Source: Corticium candelabrum (lineage: Eukaryota; Porifera; Homoscleromorpha; Homosclerophorida; Plakinidae). Taken from it: a stretch of DNA of 64,000 bases. Positions 11,419 to 42,625 of this stretch are shown here, in pieces. Below the pieces are notes generated by a model that saw only the letters and a list, made by a program, of their open reading frames with translations, searched no databases and was not told the DNA's origin. The DNA lies in NCBI RefSeq assembly GCF_963422355.1, contig NC_085085.1, positions 5,907,233 to 5,971,232 of the forward strand, given 5' to 3'. The position numbers and the translations under genes are program-made. Within the stretch, counting starts at the first letter, position 1. Each line of letters opens with the position of its first letter.

Positions 11419-11958
11419 TAATTAACCAATACAACTAGACACTAACTGGAACTACAGTCGATTCCAGACATGCAGTCTTACACAAAATGCAGCTCACATT
11501 GTTATTATGGACGTTTTCATGCATACATCTATTTTACAAAACTTTACAGCAATTAAAACCTTAATCATTGGTAACTAGCAGAATACCGAAGACAGCATGC
11601 AAATAATGTGCATATTTTGTAATACAAACAAATTGCTCTTCACCTCATTTCTAAGCAGACAAAACAGTTTAGTAAATACTTGATCAGTTTATCTAACTTA
11701 ACTTAATTAATTGTTGCTACTGTAATGGATGGACTGGCTGAGCATGCGTTAGTAGTATATAAGGATAGTGTGTCTTACTAGAGCGTCAGTCATACTGCAC
11801 TTGCAGTTGTATAGTTGTACTAGTTGTGTGTCATAGCTAGTGCTGGCAAGTAGCCTAAGTTAGTCCAACTTGAGTGGCAATAGATATAGAGTTCTCTACA
11901 TAACAGGTACAATTACCTAACATTTGATATGTGATTGTCACTATATACACCTACCTAC
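11419..11958. other. Spacer, nothing recognised
   Basis: AT-rich sequence lying between the hAT right end and the next ankyrin exon. No exon, repeat or RNA gene is supported. Confidence 0.4.
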
Positions 11959-12374
11959 CTTGTCTGAAGCATCAGCGTCTGCCTTGTTGGCCAAGAAAGT
12001 CTCAATCACATCGCGAATGCCATAATCAGCAGCATAGTGAAGTAAAGTTCGTCCAGACTGCATCAACAATACAATGAAGGTTATAGAAATGATTCGCAAA
12101 TTCGTTTTGACTCACGTCATCCTTCATTTCTGTTCCCAATTTAATAATTGGTTTATAACATCATCTCTCTTGTTCTCACATGCCCATTGCAACACAGAAA
12201 GACGATGCTACACACACCACACACTCACACACATTCATTTCATTTTCTTAACACAACTGACTATCACACCTCTATAACTGTAACATCTTCAAGTCTTTGA
12301 GTTGCAAACACCAAACGACCAGTTGTTGACAGGTGACCTTCATTCATAGCCCAATCAACTGCAGTGTTACCCCA

Positions 12375-13750
<1,376 letters not shown>

Positions 13751-14988
13751 ACACTCTGAAAGTGCTAAAACTGCTAGCTTATAAAATTGGCATAGCTAGA
13801 GACTCTGCACACAGACCAAGTTTAGCCTTCAAATAAGAACGGCTTTCATTGAGTTCTCGTTTAATTGGGTTATTGCCATTTGAGTGCAGGTCGCGGTTTT
13901 TTCCATCAGAGCATCAGAATGATTGCTTTAACTTAATTAAGATGACAGTTAAATTTGCAGCAAATATGGACAAACAAACGTATGCAGTGCATGATGAAGG
14001 TAAAAGAAAATGCAACCTTTTCAAAGACATTACACTAGAGTATGGAAACTTAGTAACTTGCTCAAAAACTAGATACTTACTAATCTTTCCTGGCTGAAAA
14101 ACAGGCTGCAGAACAGTCTAATCGGCTGTTGGCTGCGTGCTTCATCGAGCCCCTTTTTGAGTCTAATATGGTCAAGTCTAAACAAACACACTACACCTTT
14201 ATACACATACATCTGTATTACCTGGGGAATGCTGAAGGTCTCTGCTAGTTACCTGAGTTTACGTTGTTAATATTCATTCAATTTAAAACAGCTACTGAGA
14301 AATACTCACGTACACATCACCACATCAAACTGCATCACATACTGTAAATCAAGAAATGTCTGTAAGATATTTAATTTTGTAAATTTCGCAAATTCTGAGA
14401 ATCTAATAACTCAAAAAATCGCTTACTAACTTTTGCAGTTCAAATACATGTATCCATCAATAGTTGGGTTCTATTTATTTTAGAGTCATTGTATTAGTTA
14501 AGCGCACAAGAGTAAAGTCTGCTTGGCTGATATATAGGGCTATATGCAAAACAACGACCATATCATAGCACGCAGCAATAGCAGGACTAACAGCTAGCAC
14601 AACTGGGAATGGAAGTATAAGTCTACCAGAAACGGCTCTTTCGGCTCAGCGCAGCGATTAGTCGAGAAATTGGCTTTTGCAAGCCAAGAAATCAAAGACA
14701 TTAACTTAAAACACAGTATGGACATCGACGGGTATTTACCAAAAATGTTGAGCCTCACTGTGACTTCCACGCAAATGTTCAAGAGACATAAGGAAAGTTT
14801 ACGAATATTTATTTCTTACGACGTAGAGTTTGCAGCAGTTTACGAACATTTGTGGTTACCAACGTTTGCTGATTTACATTACACTCACCTTGTAATTACT
14901 CTTGTGGCCAGCATCAGCATTTGATAATAAAAGGAAGTCAACCATTTCATCATCACCACGCCCTGCTACAAACACCATAGTGCTGTAC

Positions 14989-16520
14989 CTGCAATGACAA
15001 TCATTTTGTGTTTAGTTTTTATCGCTACCATACTATCTATCGTATCAAAACATCTCATCACATCATTTAAATCTCATTTTCTTCATTCATTCATTCATTC
15101 ATTCACTCTCAGCACTTACATAATTAAGAACTGCTTCGATCTGTTCACGTCTGTCCGGCCCTCTCTTCACTAGCAGCTTCCAGACTGGATTAATAGCCTC
15201 TAGCACTAGCTCTCACCACTACATGCAGGCTCTCCCTACAGCAACATTAGAGTGAGTGCATGTTGTTCGAAACAACAATAAAACGAGTCACTCAACCATG
15301 CAGTAACACCGTATACAGATAATGACCACACGCATTCACTGACGCTCCCAGAGTCAACAATCTGCATGTCCACCTGGATCATCACCTGTGTTATTTGATT
15401 CCCACAGCATCAGCCCTAGTTGCATGGTGATTCAATGTTGTGATGTCTGTCTCAATCATTCTAACATATCACTGATTCACAGTAACATATCAATAACAAT
15501 AAATCCTTCCAATTTCAATAACAAATTTCGCCCTCAGCACGCGTGCTCGCAATCCAATCAGTCCAAAACAATATCAACCTCGCAATACACCCGGCCACAC
15601 CCCTCTTTGACGTCTCAGAAATCAAGTGCATGCAACCTGCTTAATTTTTTCTTTGTATTTGGCTTCATATGGATGCCAAAGTCATCATGACATTGTCGAT
15701 TGCATTCTCACAAGTCTGACCTTTCGCTTTGAGGTAAATCTTGGGTGGTCAGGTAACAGCTAGGCGTGTTGAAGTGAGTGGAGTAAGAATACATTGTATT
15801 CAATTATCCTCACCATGGGTGGCTGAAACCAAATTAGGTGATGATTTGAGGCGTAAAAGGTGAAACCAAAATGTCATCCAAACCAAATAAGCTCTAGATA
15901 ATTGCCCAAGGCCAAATAATCCCTGTAAGCTGTACACGTGCACCAGTAATTACACATGGGTGTACAAATAAGAGAAACCGTGATTGTTACCGCGCTCGAC
16001 TCTTTTCCTAACCTTAATTCTCATACAAGATCAAGCTGTCAGTCTGGTAATGTCTTGTGTGCTCGTGGGGTCGGCCAAAACACGTGGAGCGCGCAAGGAG
16101 GAGGACTGGGTACAAGTTTAGTATTTTGATAGCCAATGTTTGCCGATATCAATTTCTATGTCAGTAAATACCATACCAATGTCGTTACAACGGAACTAAG
16201 TGCATACCTAGACTGTGCATTTCAACCGTCTTGATCACGATCGCAAAACGACAACTAGGTTAGGCCAGGCCTCTAGACGTAACCTAGACTACTAGGAAGT
16301 TTGCATATTTACTTCCATGGCAGCTAGGGTTTCAACAAATACGTATCTAATGTCTAGCTAGGACTAGGCGTTTCAGTAGACGGTCTGACAACTCCGTTGG
16401 AGGTGTTACTCACGAACGCGAGGCGCCTACGGATACCGGATACCGTACAACTAGTACTGTTTAAGATGAAATAAGAGGGTGTCATACGACCATCATCAAG
16501 TGCATAGGCGTCACCTGCGG
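14989..16520. other. Spacer between the ankyrin locus and a gypsy fragment
   Basis: No gene supported. Contains a short (ATTC)n run near 15084-15103. The rest appears unique. Confidence 0.4.
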
Positions 16521-16524
16521 TTCT

Positions 16525-17900
<1,376 letters not shown>

Positions 17901-17929
17901 AGGAGCCATGTGCCGTCCTGAGCAATAAT

Positions 17930-18225
17930 GGTTGTTGGTCATTAATCCTGGAAAGTGGTGTTATCTCGTTGACCTCAGGTGTTGTATCGTTGACCTTATT
18001 AGGTGTTATATTGCTGATATATTACCAGTTATGGATCAATGAGCGCACCTAAAGGTTACGGGATGATCAGCATTCGCTATGCGCGATGACCCCAGAACGC
18101 TAATCATATCATAAGTAGCACCTCCATAATTGAACCTCGCCGCAATTATCTCGGTGATAAGCCCTCACGGTTTCGGGTCTTATAACACGCCAACATCCAC
18201 ACCACCCGTGTTATATATCCAACTA
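17930..18225 (+). repeat. Dispersed repeat module, copy 1 (GGTGTTATATCG-type)
   Basis: Contains several AGGTGTTATATnG(C/T)TGA units and a block ending CACGGTTTCGGGTCTTATAA. The segment from TCATTAATCC to CACCTAAAGGT recurs inverted at about 60898-61015, with flanking similarity continuing to AGCATTCGC. Probably a repeat unit or a palindromic promoter-like element of an unclassified transposon. Confidence 0.55.
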
Positions 18226-18230
18226 TTAAA

Positions 18231-18972
18231 TCCTGAGCCCACCCAATTTCAGTAAGTTATGTAATTGTGTAAGCTGGTTTGCTCGATATAATCGTTCGCA
18301 CCTGGGCAGCGTATTCATTCTGTGCTGTTGTTACTGTACGGTTGAAGCATGAAGGTTTTCCTCTTTCTTGTCTTGGTCGCTGCTGCCTACTCTCTTGATA
18401 ACTCGGCCCATTCCAAATTCTCGACAAAGGTGAAAAAGGTTGCGTTCCGATGAATTCCACCTGGAAAGACGACAACTACCTGAAGAAGATCTGCGGCGAA
18501 GGTCTAAGGTGTGACGACGGAATCTGCCGTGCAGCCGCAGGAGCAACAGGATGTTGGCCAGCCGGTACTGCTTGTGCCTGCTATCCTGTCTACAGCTGCG
18601 GTTCGTGCTGCAAGAGCGCATATTGCAAATGGGCTCCTTGGTCCTATTGCAATGCCTGATCGACGAACACGTCGGAGAACGACCTGCATGGAGACGTCAA
18701 ACCCGCGAAGTGACTGTGACTCGTAGTTTGAGCAAATGCGCTGTTTGCAACTCGTAGAGTAGCTAGTTTAACCTAGATACCGCTGTCGCATAGATACGAC
18801 TAGTAAGCTGTCTTTTCGCAAGAAAGAAATAAATGTTTGGCAATTGCAAGAGCATTCTGCGTCAGTACTTCTGAGTTCACACCCCGGTTTGTCGACCCCT
18901 CCACGACTTGTTCTCAAAACGAGAAGGTGTGAGAGAATCAGGCGACGCGAGACTAACCCCGACACCGTATAG
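18231..18972. repeat. Inverted duplication, arm 1
   Basis: About 740 bp matches the reverse complement of 59120-59855 almost throughout. The match spans the upstream region, the cysteine-rich peptide reading frames and about 300 bp of downstream sequence. It starts at CTGAGCCCACCC and fades near CCCGACACC. The arms are 40 kb apart. Confidence 0.85.
18349..18659 (+). pseudogene. Cysteine-rich secreted-type peptide locus, copy 1, frame interrupted
   Basis: An ATG at 18349 begins a hydrophobic leader (MKVFLFLVLVAAAYSL) typical of a signal peptide, but this frame stops at TGA 18452. A second frame, open across 18450-18659, starts MNSTWKDD and carries about twelve cysteines in patterns CGEGLRCDDGIC, ACAC and CGSCC. 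The leader and the Cys-rich part are therefore out of frame, and the leader's TGA overlaps the second ATG as ATGA. Copy 2 shares the same break. I do not recognise the Cys framework. It resembles small disulfide-rich secreted peptides in general, and no specific activity can be assigned. It may be a pseudogene inherited by both copies or may use unusual translation or an unseen splice. Only the Cys-rich frame is well preserved. Confidence 0.6.
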
Positions 18973-19965
18973 TTTTCCGTCCAGCAGCCCAAAAGACGCC
19001 TAGTTTTTGAGTTTAGATGCAACCTCGTCGGGACTAATTGCCCGCTTGGTAGTTGTTTTCTAGACTCATTTACAACGTAAATTTGCTTCTTGGTCTTTCG
19101 AAATGTGCAAAGTGAATCAAACAGCAGCTATTACGTGAAGTGCGCGTCGGGGTACGCGAGGCACAATTTTGTTAGACGTTCCGCCTTCTTATTTTGCAAC
19201 AATCCCAACATATTTCGAATCGCTTTTTCTGTTTGAGTAAGTATTTACAGTTACAAGACGAAAATTTGCTGTAACTGCAACTATTTCACTTACTAGAAGT
19301 AGTATACGGTACCCGGATATGGTCAATCGAAAGCCCGTATATATTATTCTAGGGACGCTGCAAACCTACTTTTGGACATGAAACTTCTCTTGAAAGGTTG
19401 TATACACTACTATAACAACGAAAGTGCTTCACTAAATCTGTACGCTCCAGATCTTGATCATCCACAGCAAAACTCTCGTTGTGTTGCAGTATCCACTCTT
19501 TCATCTGGTTCGGCGCCACACATCCTCGCAAATTCAAGGCTTCCACTAGGCGTTGTTTTCGCTGTCCATTCTCTTCGCTCACATGACTAAGTTGTTCTTT
19601 CTCTAACTGAGAAACATTCTGGAGCTCTCCCTCTGGTTGAGTCTCTTCTTCTCCGTACTCGCCCGGAGTGCACCCTTCAATATTACCAATTATTTCTCCT
19701 TCACCAATCCTAATTGCAGATGGTCCCTAGATATATGCAATTACATGGGCCCTCCTCTACTACCTGTCAACAAACACTCTTCTATGGTCACTCTGTTCTT
19801 TTGGAGCTGATTCTGGTCAGGGTAAAAGATAATTGACAGCGCTGCCTTGATCAAACTCTCTTTCGAGCTGCACTCGCATTCGAATACCGCGTGTTTACGA
19901 GAAACTTTACATGCAGTGATTAGACGTACTACGCCTACGCTGCCTATCTCAGACGTGTTCCCCTT
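18973..19965. other. Spacer with one unassigned minus-strand open frame
   Basis: A 77-codon minus frame at 19582-19349 (RKQRLVEALNLRGCVAPNQM) is moderately hydrophilic and could be the N-terminal gag part of the retroelement whose gag/protease pieces lie just upstream on the same strand (19966-20800). No motif settles this. Confidence 0.3.
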
Positions 19966-20800
19966 CTAGGCTGCTTTCTTGCTAAGCAAGGCTATCTTCT
20001 CGCCTCTCGTCAGCACCACCTCTGATGACAATGTCACCAGTCCCAAAGCTCGGGAAGTACTCAGTCCCAGTAAGCAAGATGTTGCACCTGCAATAACGTA
20101 AAACTCTGCATCCTCATCCTTCTGGGCACTCGTCACCCTCACTGCCACTTGAGCCCTTACGTGTAACGTGTTCCCACTAAAATCGTTTAGCCTCAACTCT
20201 GGCTCTTTCATTAAACTCCTGCGCGACTTAAACCTTTTCTCACAACGCACGTACTGTATACAGTATTGACCGAGGATCCAGAGTCGATCAGTGCCTTCAC
20301 AGTCACGCCTTGCACTTGAACCTGTGCAAAAGCTAAGGGTCCTACCGATACTGCATTGACCTGAGATGCACTTTGCCTTGTCGTCCCATCAACAGTTTGC
20401 GAAGGACATTCTGTATCATAATGACCTCTTTGTTGACACTCAAAAACATTTGGTATTTGCCTTCTTCTCGACTGTACCTTTGATTTGCATTCTAAAGCAT
20501 AAAAGCAGGTAGGTAACTGACTTTCCGTGTCCCAATGTCGACTTGCCACCATGAGACGTGTCAGAGGCCTGTGCCTGCTGCAGTAACCTCTAACTATCGG
20601 AACTCTCACTGAAGGTTCCACCCACTTCTGTGTGCCTACTCATAAGTTGACCCCCAACTCCTTCTGCCATCCTGGCTTGTTGTAATGCATCCTCAAAGGA
20701 ATCAATAGGATGCCGCAGAGAAATCTGCCGCTGCAGTTGCACAACTTTCTCGGTCTCCCTAGGGTACATTAGAAGTAGCGTTCCGCCACAGGTTTGGACG
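19966..20800 (-). mobile_element. LTR-retrotransposon gag zinc knuckle and protease fragment
   Basis: Reading on the minus strand from about 20790: a gag-like helix (HPIDSFEDALQQARMAEGVG), then a damaged CCHC knuckle (CQQRGHYDTEC present, first Cys missing), then an aspartic protease start with the active-site-like VKALIDSGSSVNTV at about 20290. After a frame change near 20230 it continues as a retropepsin-like segment with LLGLSTSRALGLV at about 20070. This order is that of Ty3/gypsy-type gag-pro. No RT follows, so it is a truncated relic. Confidence 0.75.
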
Positions 20801-20886
20801 GGCCCCCTAATAAGGTTCTCTACCTTTACTATACTGACTCAACATGCTCACTACAGGCTAGTAGACGACACACGCTACGGTCCTAA

Positions 20887-21250
20887 TGCTGGTTCACAAT
20901 AAGCGACGGAGAGCTGTCTGTCACGATCCGTCAAACCACATCAAAGGTCTACCGCTCAAGACGGACGACGGACGGATTGCTTGACGGACGACTGACGGAT
21001 TGCTTGACGGAGCGTTAACTGACGGATATAATCGATTCCATTTTGTTCGCTCTGTCGAAAGTTGACGTACCCAGGAAATGACTAGGTACTGTTACCCAAT
21101 CAGCAAAGAGCAAAACGAGGATGATGTAATCATGCAGTGCGGGAAAGGTAATTAACGGTACGTACACGTATTGTGAACACGACGAAGAGATGTTCGTCAC
21201 GATCCGTCACACGGTCCGTCACGTCTTTGTCGCATAGTGTGAACCAGCTC
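20887..21250. mobile_element. MITE rich in CGTCAC(G)ATCCGTC subrepeats
   Basis: The left end GCTGGTTCACAATAAGCGAC and the right end GTCGCATAGTGTGAACCAGC are inverted repeats about 360 bp apart. TAA flanks both sides (20884-20886 and 21251-21253), compatible with a 3-bp PIF/Harbinger-type target duplication. The interior holds GACGGATTGCTTGACGGA direct repeats and CGTCACGATCCGTCA near both ends. No coding capacity. Confidence 0.72.
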
Positions 21251-21577
21251 TAAACGCAACGCAACGCAACCACTATACAAACACGCACAGGCAGACTCGT
21301 ACACACAAGTGTAGCTATAGACTACTATAATCTAATTGCCACGTGTCTAGTACAATCCAGATGCCCTAAGAGTTTTTTCAGTAGTCTCCTAGCTGACTAG
21401 AAAGTCTTTCCAAGTCCGGTGTCACAATTTCGAACCCTATTGCCACAATTGACACCATCACAATTGCAACCGCAAGCCTGATCGAAATTTTGCAGTGCTA
21501 CTAACCTGTTCGGCGCTAATTTTAACGGGTACGCGAGGCAATATTGAAATCTACATTATTGCGACTACGACGCAGTG

Positions 21578-31145
<9,568 letters not shown>

Positions 31146-31473
31146 GGATGCAGTCGGGATAGTGAACATGAGAATGTTGTATAATTATGTGTACATGATG
31201 TAATATGGCTATGCCATATATGTCTTATGACATTGGCTCATGCCTACTGACGTTAATTGATTTTTAATTTGATTAATTTATTAGTACATCTCAGGGAAAT
31301 ACATTGACGTTTAAAAGTGCGAGAAGGCCTAGAGTTAGTGTGCCGTGTGGTATAATTGCAGGCAGGTTCATACACAAACGAACGACTGTACTGGATTATT
31401 GTGACTGCCATCTGTAGGCTACACGTGTTGCGCATGCTTCAAGTTCAGTTGCTCTGCAATTGCAAGTGGAGGA

Positions 31474-31854
31474 ATGCTGTATCGTTGTAGTTTGTCGATA
31501 TTTTGTTCACGTACAGGCGAGTCATATTCATATTTCGATTACGGACTTTGGTCGTAATATAAAGTTTAGCTTTTTCAGCACGTCGAATTCGATCCAATTT
31601 GAGTACACATGCGCAGAAAGTCTCTACAGAATTGTTAGCCCGACTACGTAAATCGACTGGTTATCCTATTCTGAAATGCCGTCGGGCTTTGTTGGAGACT
31701 GGAAACGATTTGCAGAAGGCAGAAGCGTGGCTTGCCGACGAAGCACAGCGAGAAGGTTGGACACGCGTAGAGCAGCTGCAGTCGAGGAAAACGTCGCACG
31801 GTCTTGTGGCTGTGAAGACTGAGAAAACGTATGGCGTAATGGTCGAGGTAAGCG

Positions 31855-31898
<44 letters not shown>

Positions 31899-33643
31899 CG
31901 ATGTTTCATGCGCACGCGCCAAAATCCAAAAGCCTGGGCAACCGACAATTTTTCGAGACCCAAAAATATTTTTTGTTAATTCTATTATTTCTTGAAAGCA
32001 AAATTTTCGAAAAGTTTACTGGAAAAACATCAGGAGCAGTAGGGTGTAAGAACAAGTCAGTCACTAATTGAAGTTACTTGGACATGTATGAAATTTATAG
32101 GCAGTCTGTGGTCAATATAGTAGCCTCGTCCCCAGAATATCTCGCGCTAGTCTCATGCCGTATGACAATTCGAAGCGCATACGGGCACCGGGCGAGACCA
32201 GCGCAGGAGAGTCTGGGGATGAGGCTACAATATAGTACATTCGTGACTCATTCATAAACTATTGGTATTGTCTGGTAAACTCTTACCTTGTGTTGCACCC
32301 ACTCTGTGTGAGGTGAGGACTGCAATGTGCACGTGTACTGCTATAACAATGGATATGAAGATTTTATGAGAATGCTATCGAAATGTAGTGTGTATAATGC
32401 AGAGACATTTAGAGCATGAAAGATTGATTGTTAGAAATGTGATGATATCATAAAAAGCACGACCTAAGCTTTACCAGGGGCCTAGACAGCAAATAGTAAT
32501 TGATCCGGCCTTGCATGCACTAGTAAGAGTTGCCCGTCTAGCGTGTGCTAGTTGGCGTGGCCTGCTTAGCGCATGAGTGGGTGTGACCCCTTTAGTCTCT
32601 GCCGACAGTTGGGTGGGTGTAATGAAAGCCAGTGCAATGTCTCTTAATTAATGAAACAAACAAGAGTGCACAACCTAAACTTTATACAACATGTATGAAA
32701 GCATGTGGTAATACTTGTTGCATATAAATTGCTTATTTAATCAGCTACCCTATCTCGGGAGTTGATGCCATTTAGCGTCCTAGCCTTGGGCTACCAGACC
32801 CGTGTAGCACCAATCAAGTAAATCGGCCTCCACGGGTCTGGGAGGTCAAGGCTAGCGTCTTGTGGGGAAAGTGGAATTTTTAATATTGGTCTGGTAACGG
32901 CTGGACTGGCTAGAGTGATGCCTGTGCCTCGGTTAACTGTCAAGATCGAATGATAAAATAGCTATGTAGTTGCAGGTTATGGTTACAATGTACACACTGT
33001 AGGGAACCTTTCAATAAAGAAAGATGGCAGCCAATATTTGATGTTATTGTAGGTGAATTGTGAGACCGACTTTGTATCTCGAAACGAGACATTCCAAGGT
33101 TTTGTCGGAATGGTGACACAATCGTTCTTTACTCATTACGAGCATATGAGTCACTCATGCTCCACCCCGGTTAGCATGTTTGAGGCTGACGGCGACATTC
33201 TGTCGTCTCTGTCGACGCCAGAATCGTCAAGTATAGGCGATCAACTGGCAAAGACGGTCGGCAGGCTCTCAGAGAAAGTATCGCTCCGTCGAGGTGTAGC
33301 TCTATCTACTGCTCAAGGTGTGGTCGTAGGGTATAGTCATGGAAGTGTTCCACGTGTTGTCGATCTCCCGTGTTCTGTGGGCAGTTATGGTGCTCTGGTC
33401 GCCCTACAGGGATCGGAGAGCGAGGATGCTGTGAGGAAACTCGGATCTCGTATTGGCATGCAAGTAGTGGGAACGAATCCAAAGGGAATGGAGCCGCCGC
33501 ACGAAAGCAAAACGATGGACAAGCAAGACTGGCTATTGAGTCAACAGTTTCTGTTTGACAATAGTGTTATGATACAGGAAATGTTAGAATCACACGGAGC
33601 TACCATTTTTGGATTCCTTCGATATTCATGCGGTGACGACTAG
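31474..33643 (+). CDS. TSFM: Mitochondrial elongation factor Ts
   Basis: Nucleotide-exchange factor that regenerates EF-Tu-GTP in mitochondrial translation. Exons: 31474-31486 (inferred, ATG plus 10 nt before GTAGTT), 31579-31847 (acceptor TTTTTCAG, donor GTAAGC) and 33053-33643 (acceptor TTGTAG). Phases match and the sum is 873 nt (290 aa). The start, rich in Arg and Ser, fits a mitochondrial presequence. Residues about 24-62 form the UBA-like N-terminal domain (LLARLRKSTGYPILKCRRAL). The EF-Tu-contacting TDFVSRN follows NCE at about 97-105. The core domain continues through GYSHGSVPRVVDLP and GALVAL. It ends with LLSQQFLFDNSVMIQEMLES, the usual C-terminal helix region. It starts about 330 bp after the BECN1 stop and converges on ZNF330. 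Exon 1 is the least certain part. Confidence 0.9.
31857..31898. repeat. Short (TG)n tract at a splice donor
   Basis: Begins 9 bp after the exon 2 donor of TSFM (GAG|GTAAGCGATG) and so sits within the first part of intron 2. Confidence 0.95.
32121..32227. repeat. Hairpin MITE (TAGCCTCGTCCCCAGA ends)
   Basis: TAGCCTCGTCCCCAGA at the left is the inverted partner of TCTGGGGATGAGGCTA at the right, 107 bp in all. Nested inner pairing (GCCGTATG with CATACGGGC, AGTCTC with GAGACC) makes almost the whole unit foldable. In TSFM intron 2. Confidence 0.75.
32774..32860. repeat. Hairpin MITE (CTAGCCTTGG / CCAGACCCGTG)
   Basis: The left side CCTAGCCTTGGGCTACCAGA then CCCGTG pairs with CACGGGTCTGGGAGGTCAAGG then CTAGCG at the right. 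Related end sequences (CCTCCCAGACCCGT) occur at about 1611. TSFM intron 2. Confidence 0.7.
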
Positions 33644-33700
33644 AATGTTACATTTCTTACCTCATACATGTCACTAGATTGCACATAAGTTGAGCATGTG

Positions 33701-40706
<7,006 letters not shown>

Positions 40707-40794
40707 TGTTACTAACGCGCGCACTGTCTTCGGAAACCTGCACAGTGCTTAGCGCGAGTTTCTGATATACGTACGTTTTATATTTTCGTTTTTA

Positions 40795-40870
40795 CAAGAC
40801 CTGGCAATCGCAAACATGAATTACACCGTTCTGGTAAAAGACTTATGAATGAGATTTTTGCGGATGTGAT
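40795..40870. repeat. Dispersed repeat family, copy C (short)
   Basis: CTGGCAATCGCAAACATGAA then TTACACCGTTCTGG matches the 3' parts of copies A (22410) and B (23285). Lies 90 bp upstream of the ZNF330 start codon, in its likely promoter region. Confidence 0.6.
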
Positions 40871-41245
40871 TGTGCAGTGTTGCCTAGAAAGGGCCACCTA
40901 GCCGTCAGTTAATTGCTGCATGGCGATACTGAGTGTACGGTGCGTTACCTGTCTGAGTCAGCAACTGTTGTACGGTCAGTCATTAGGTTAGATATTGCAG
41001 GGAACGTATTTACGTCTTCATTGTGTCACGATCTGTGGAATCTAGACTGTACGTGACAGTCTGAATTTCGACGAAATCATGCACCAAGCGTATAATTTCT
41101 GCAGTGATGATTATTGATATTACCACATTCATAAATTAATGTCAAACTTGCACAATGTCGATTACGATGATTTGTCATATAAAGAAGTTCTATTTTACAG
41201 AGTGGACAATCAGTAGTTAATTAATTAACACGCCTTCTCTTGAAG
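40871..41245. other. Spacer upstream of ZNF330
   Basis: No exon or repeat recognised. Probably includes distal promoter sequence for ZNF330. Confidence 0.35.
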
Positions 41246-41249
41246 TGTT

Positions 41250-41505
41250 CAATATCTGAGACCAGACGAGCATCAACGTCTAGCTACAGAATTCACCCAT
41301 AAAATATCTACTGAGACTATAGTTTGGAAGCTGAAGCACTTTAGAACGTTTGATTGATGTACAGACTTATTAGAACACACTACAGTCACTAGACACATGA
41401 AGTGTATTTGACAGTAAGTACTGATTCATTGTCATAGGTCTAGATGTTTATTGTCTTTTGTCTGCTTATTGACATTAAAAATATTTTAAATTTACAATAA
41501 AACAC
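41250..41505 (+). repeat. Diverged direct copy of the 1.0-1.3 kb exon/intron region
   Basis: GTTCAATATCTGAGACCAGA then CGAGCATCAA matches the 3' part of the TPR-like exon at about 1000-1025. The match then continues through GAAGCACTTTAGAACGTT, GTACAGACTTA and TTTGTCTGCTTATTGA, mirroring 1145-1285. The coding frame is not kept. A segmental duplicate 40 kb away, same orientation. Confidence 0.7.
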
Positions 41506-42118
41506 TAGTTCTCGCTGGTCGGGACTTCTAAGTCACGTGACGTGCTTCTCAGAGCATGCGCATTTCCGGGTTTGACACATACACGTCTTACTGTCTATAT
41601 TCCCCGTAAGTTAGTGTGAACTCGGAAGTGAGTAATGAAGTAGAGGTCACACCAGGTGTGCTCATTACAGCACTAGGTGCTGCTCCAGTTGAACCATGTT
41701 ACACCAATTATCTTAATTAAATGGCTCCAGTTGCTGATCCGTTGGTCTTACAAGATAATTGGATAACAACCATTGCTGCAGTCGTTTGTCTTTGATATGC
41801 AAAAGTATTATCTTTCCGTTTCGTTTGTAGGAACGACTTAGATAATTTGATAAACAGAAATGCCAGACCTAGCGGTTTCTAACGATACCGAGATCATCGC
41901 GAAAGTCCCAAAAACAGCGGATCGAAATATTGATGATTTTCAAAGTTTACACTTATGGGGAACAGGAAGTAGTGCCTAAAAACCTTGCTGACTCGTGTCA
42001 ATGCACACTCATTATAATCATGTTAGGTCAAACGTTAATTAAATAAATCAAGTTAGGTCAAGTTTCGTGACGTGAACATGCCGCTGTATGTCATCATCTG
42101 ATGTACGGATTTGCAATC

Positions 42119-42220
42119 TAGCCTTCCCTCCGTGCGAGCTGTTCTGGCTCAAGCACCTCCTCTCACGTGCGAGCAGGCGAACAGCACGTGAGGTAGCGCA
42201 GTGAGCATGGAGGAAGGCTT
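42119..42220. repeat. Hairpin MITE (TAGCCTTCCCTCC)
   Basis: TAGCCTTCCCTCCGTGCGAG then CTGTTC at the left is inverted at the right as GAACAGCACGTGAGG..GCATGGAGGAAGGCTTA. About 100 bp, almost fully palindromic, immediately upstream of SINE copy 2. Confidence 0.72.
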
Positions 42221-42224
42221 AGCT

Positions 42225-42625
42225 CGCGAGGCTAGCTTAGTGGTTAGCGACAATAGCTACCACTCTATGGTTTGGAGGTTCAAACTCCAGTGACGACAGT
42301 AAATTATGAAACTTTCATGTCTTTCTTTCTCATGTTTCTCTAGCTTTAATTGTCCATGAGACTATGACTCGGTTCAGTCGTTGGGGAGTTTAAGTGGTCT
42401 GGCGAATGGTCCGTTGACGATGACGTTCAGCACTGTCGTGGTGGTCATTGATATCCACCGGGCATGGAGTTTGCGGTCACTGTAATGCCTGCAATCTATA
42501 TCGAATTGGCTAGTCATTGATCGCCGAGTGGACTACACAGAAACATGACCCTGGTAGGCTCACATGTCGGGTTGGTGGGCGCCCAGATGGGGCTAAAGAC
42601 CCCACATGCCCATAATGTATGGGCA
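42225..42625 (+). repeat. tRNA-derived SINE, copy 2
   Basis: A-box-like TAGCTTAGTGG (42233-42243, a match to TRGYNNARNNG) and B-box-like GGTTCAAACTCC (42277-42288) head a body that matches the reverse complement of 1790-2186 through TCATGTTTCTCTAGCTTT, TGGTCTGGCGAA, GGCTAGTCATTGAT and AAGACCCCAC. Copy differences are scattered substitutions and small indels. Confidence 0.75.

Noticed and set aside
42233..42300. tRNA gene
   Set aside because: A- and B-box-like motifs are present, but no cloverleaf or anticodon arm can be formed and a SINE body follows.
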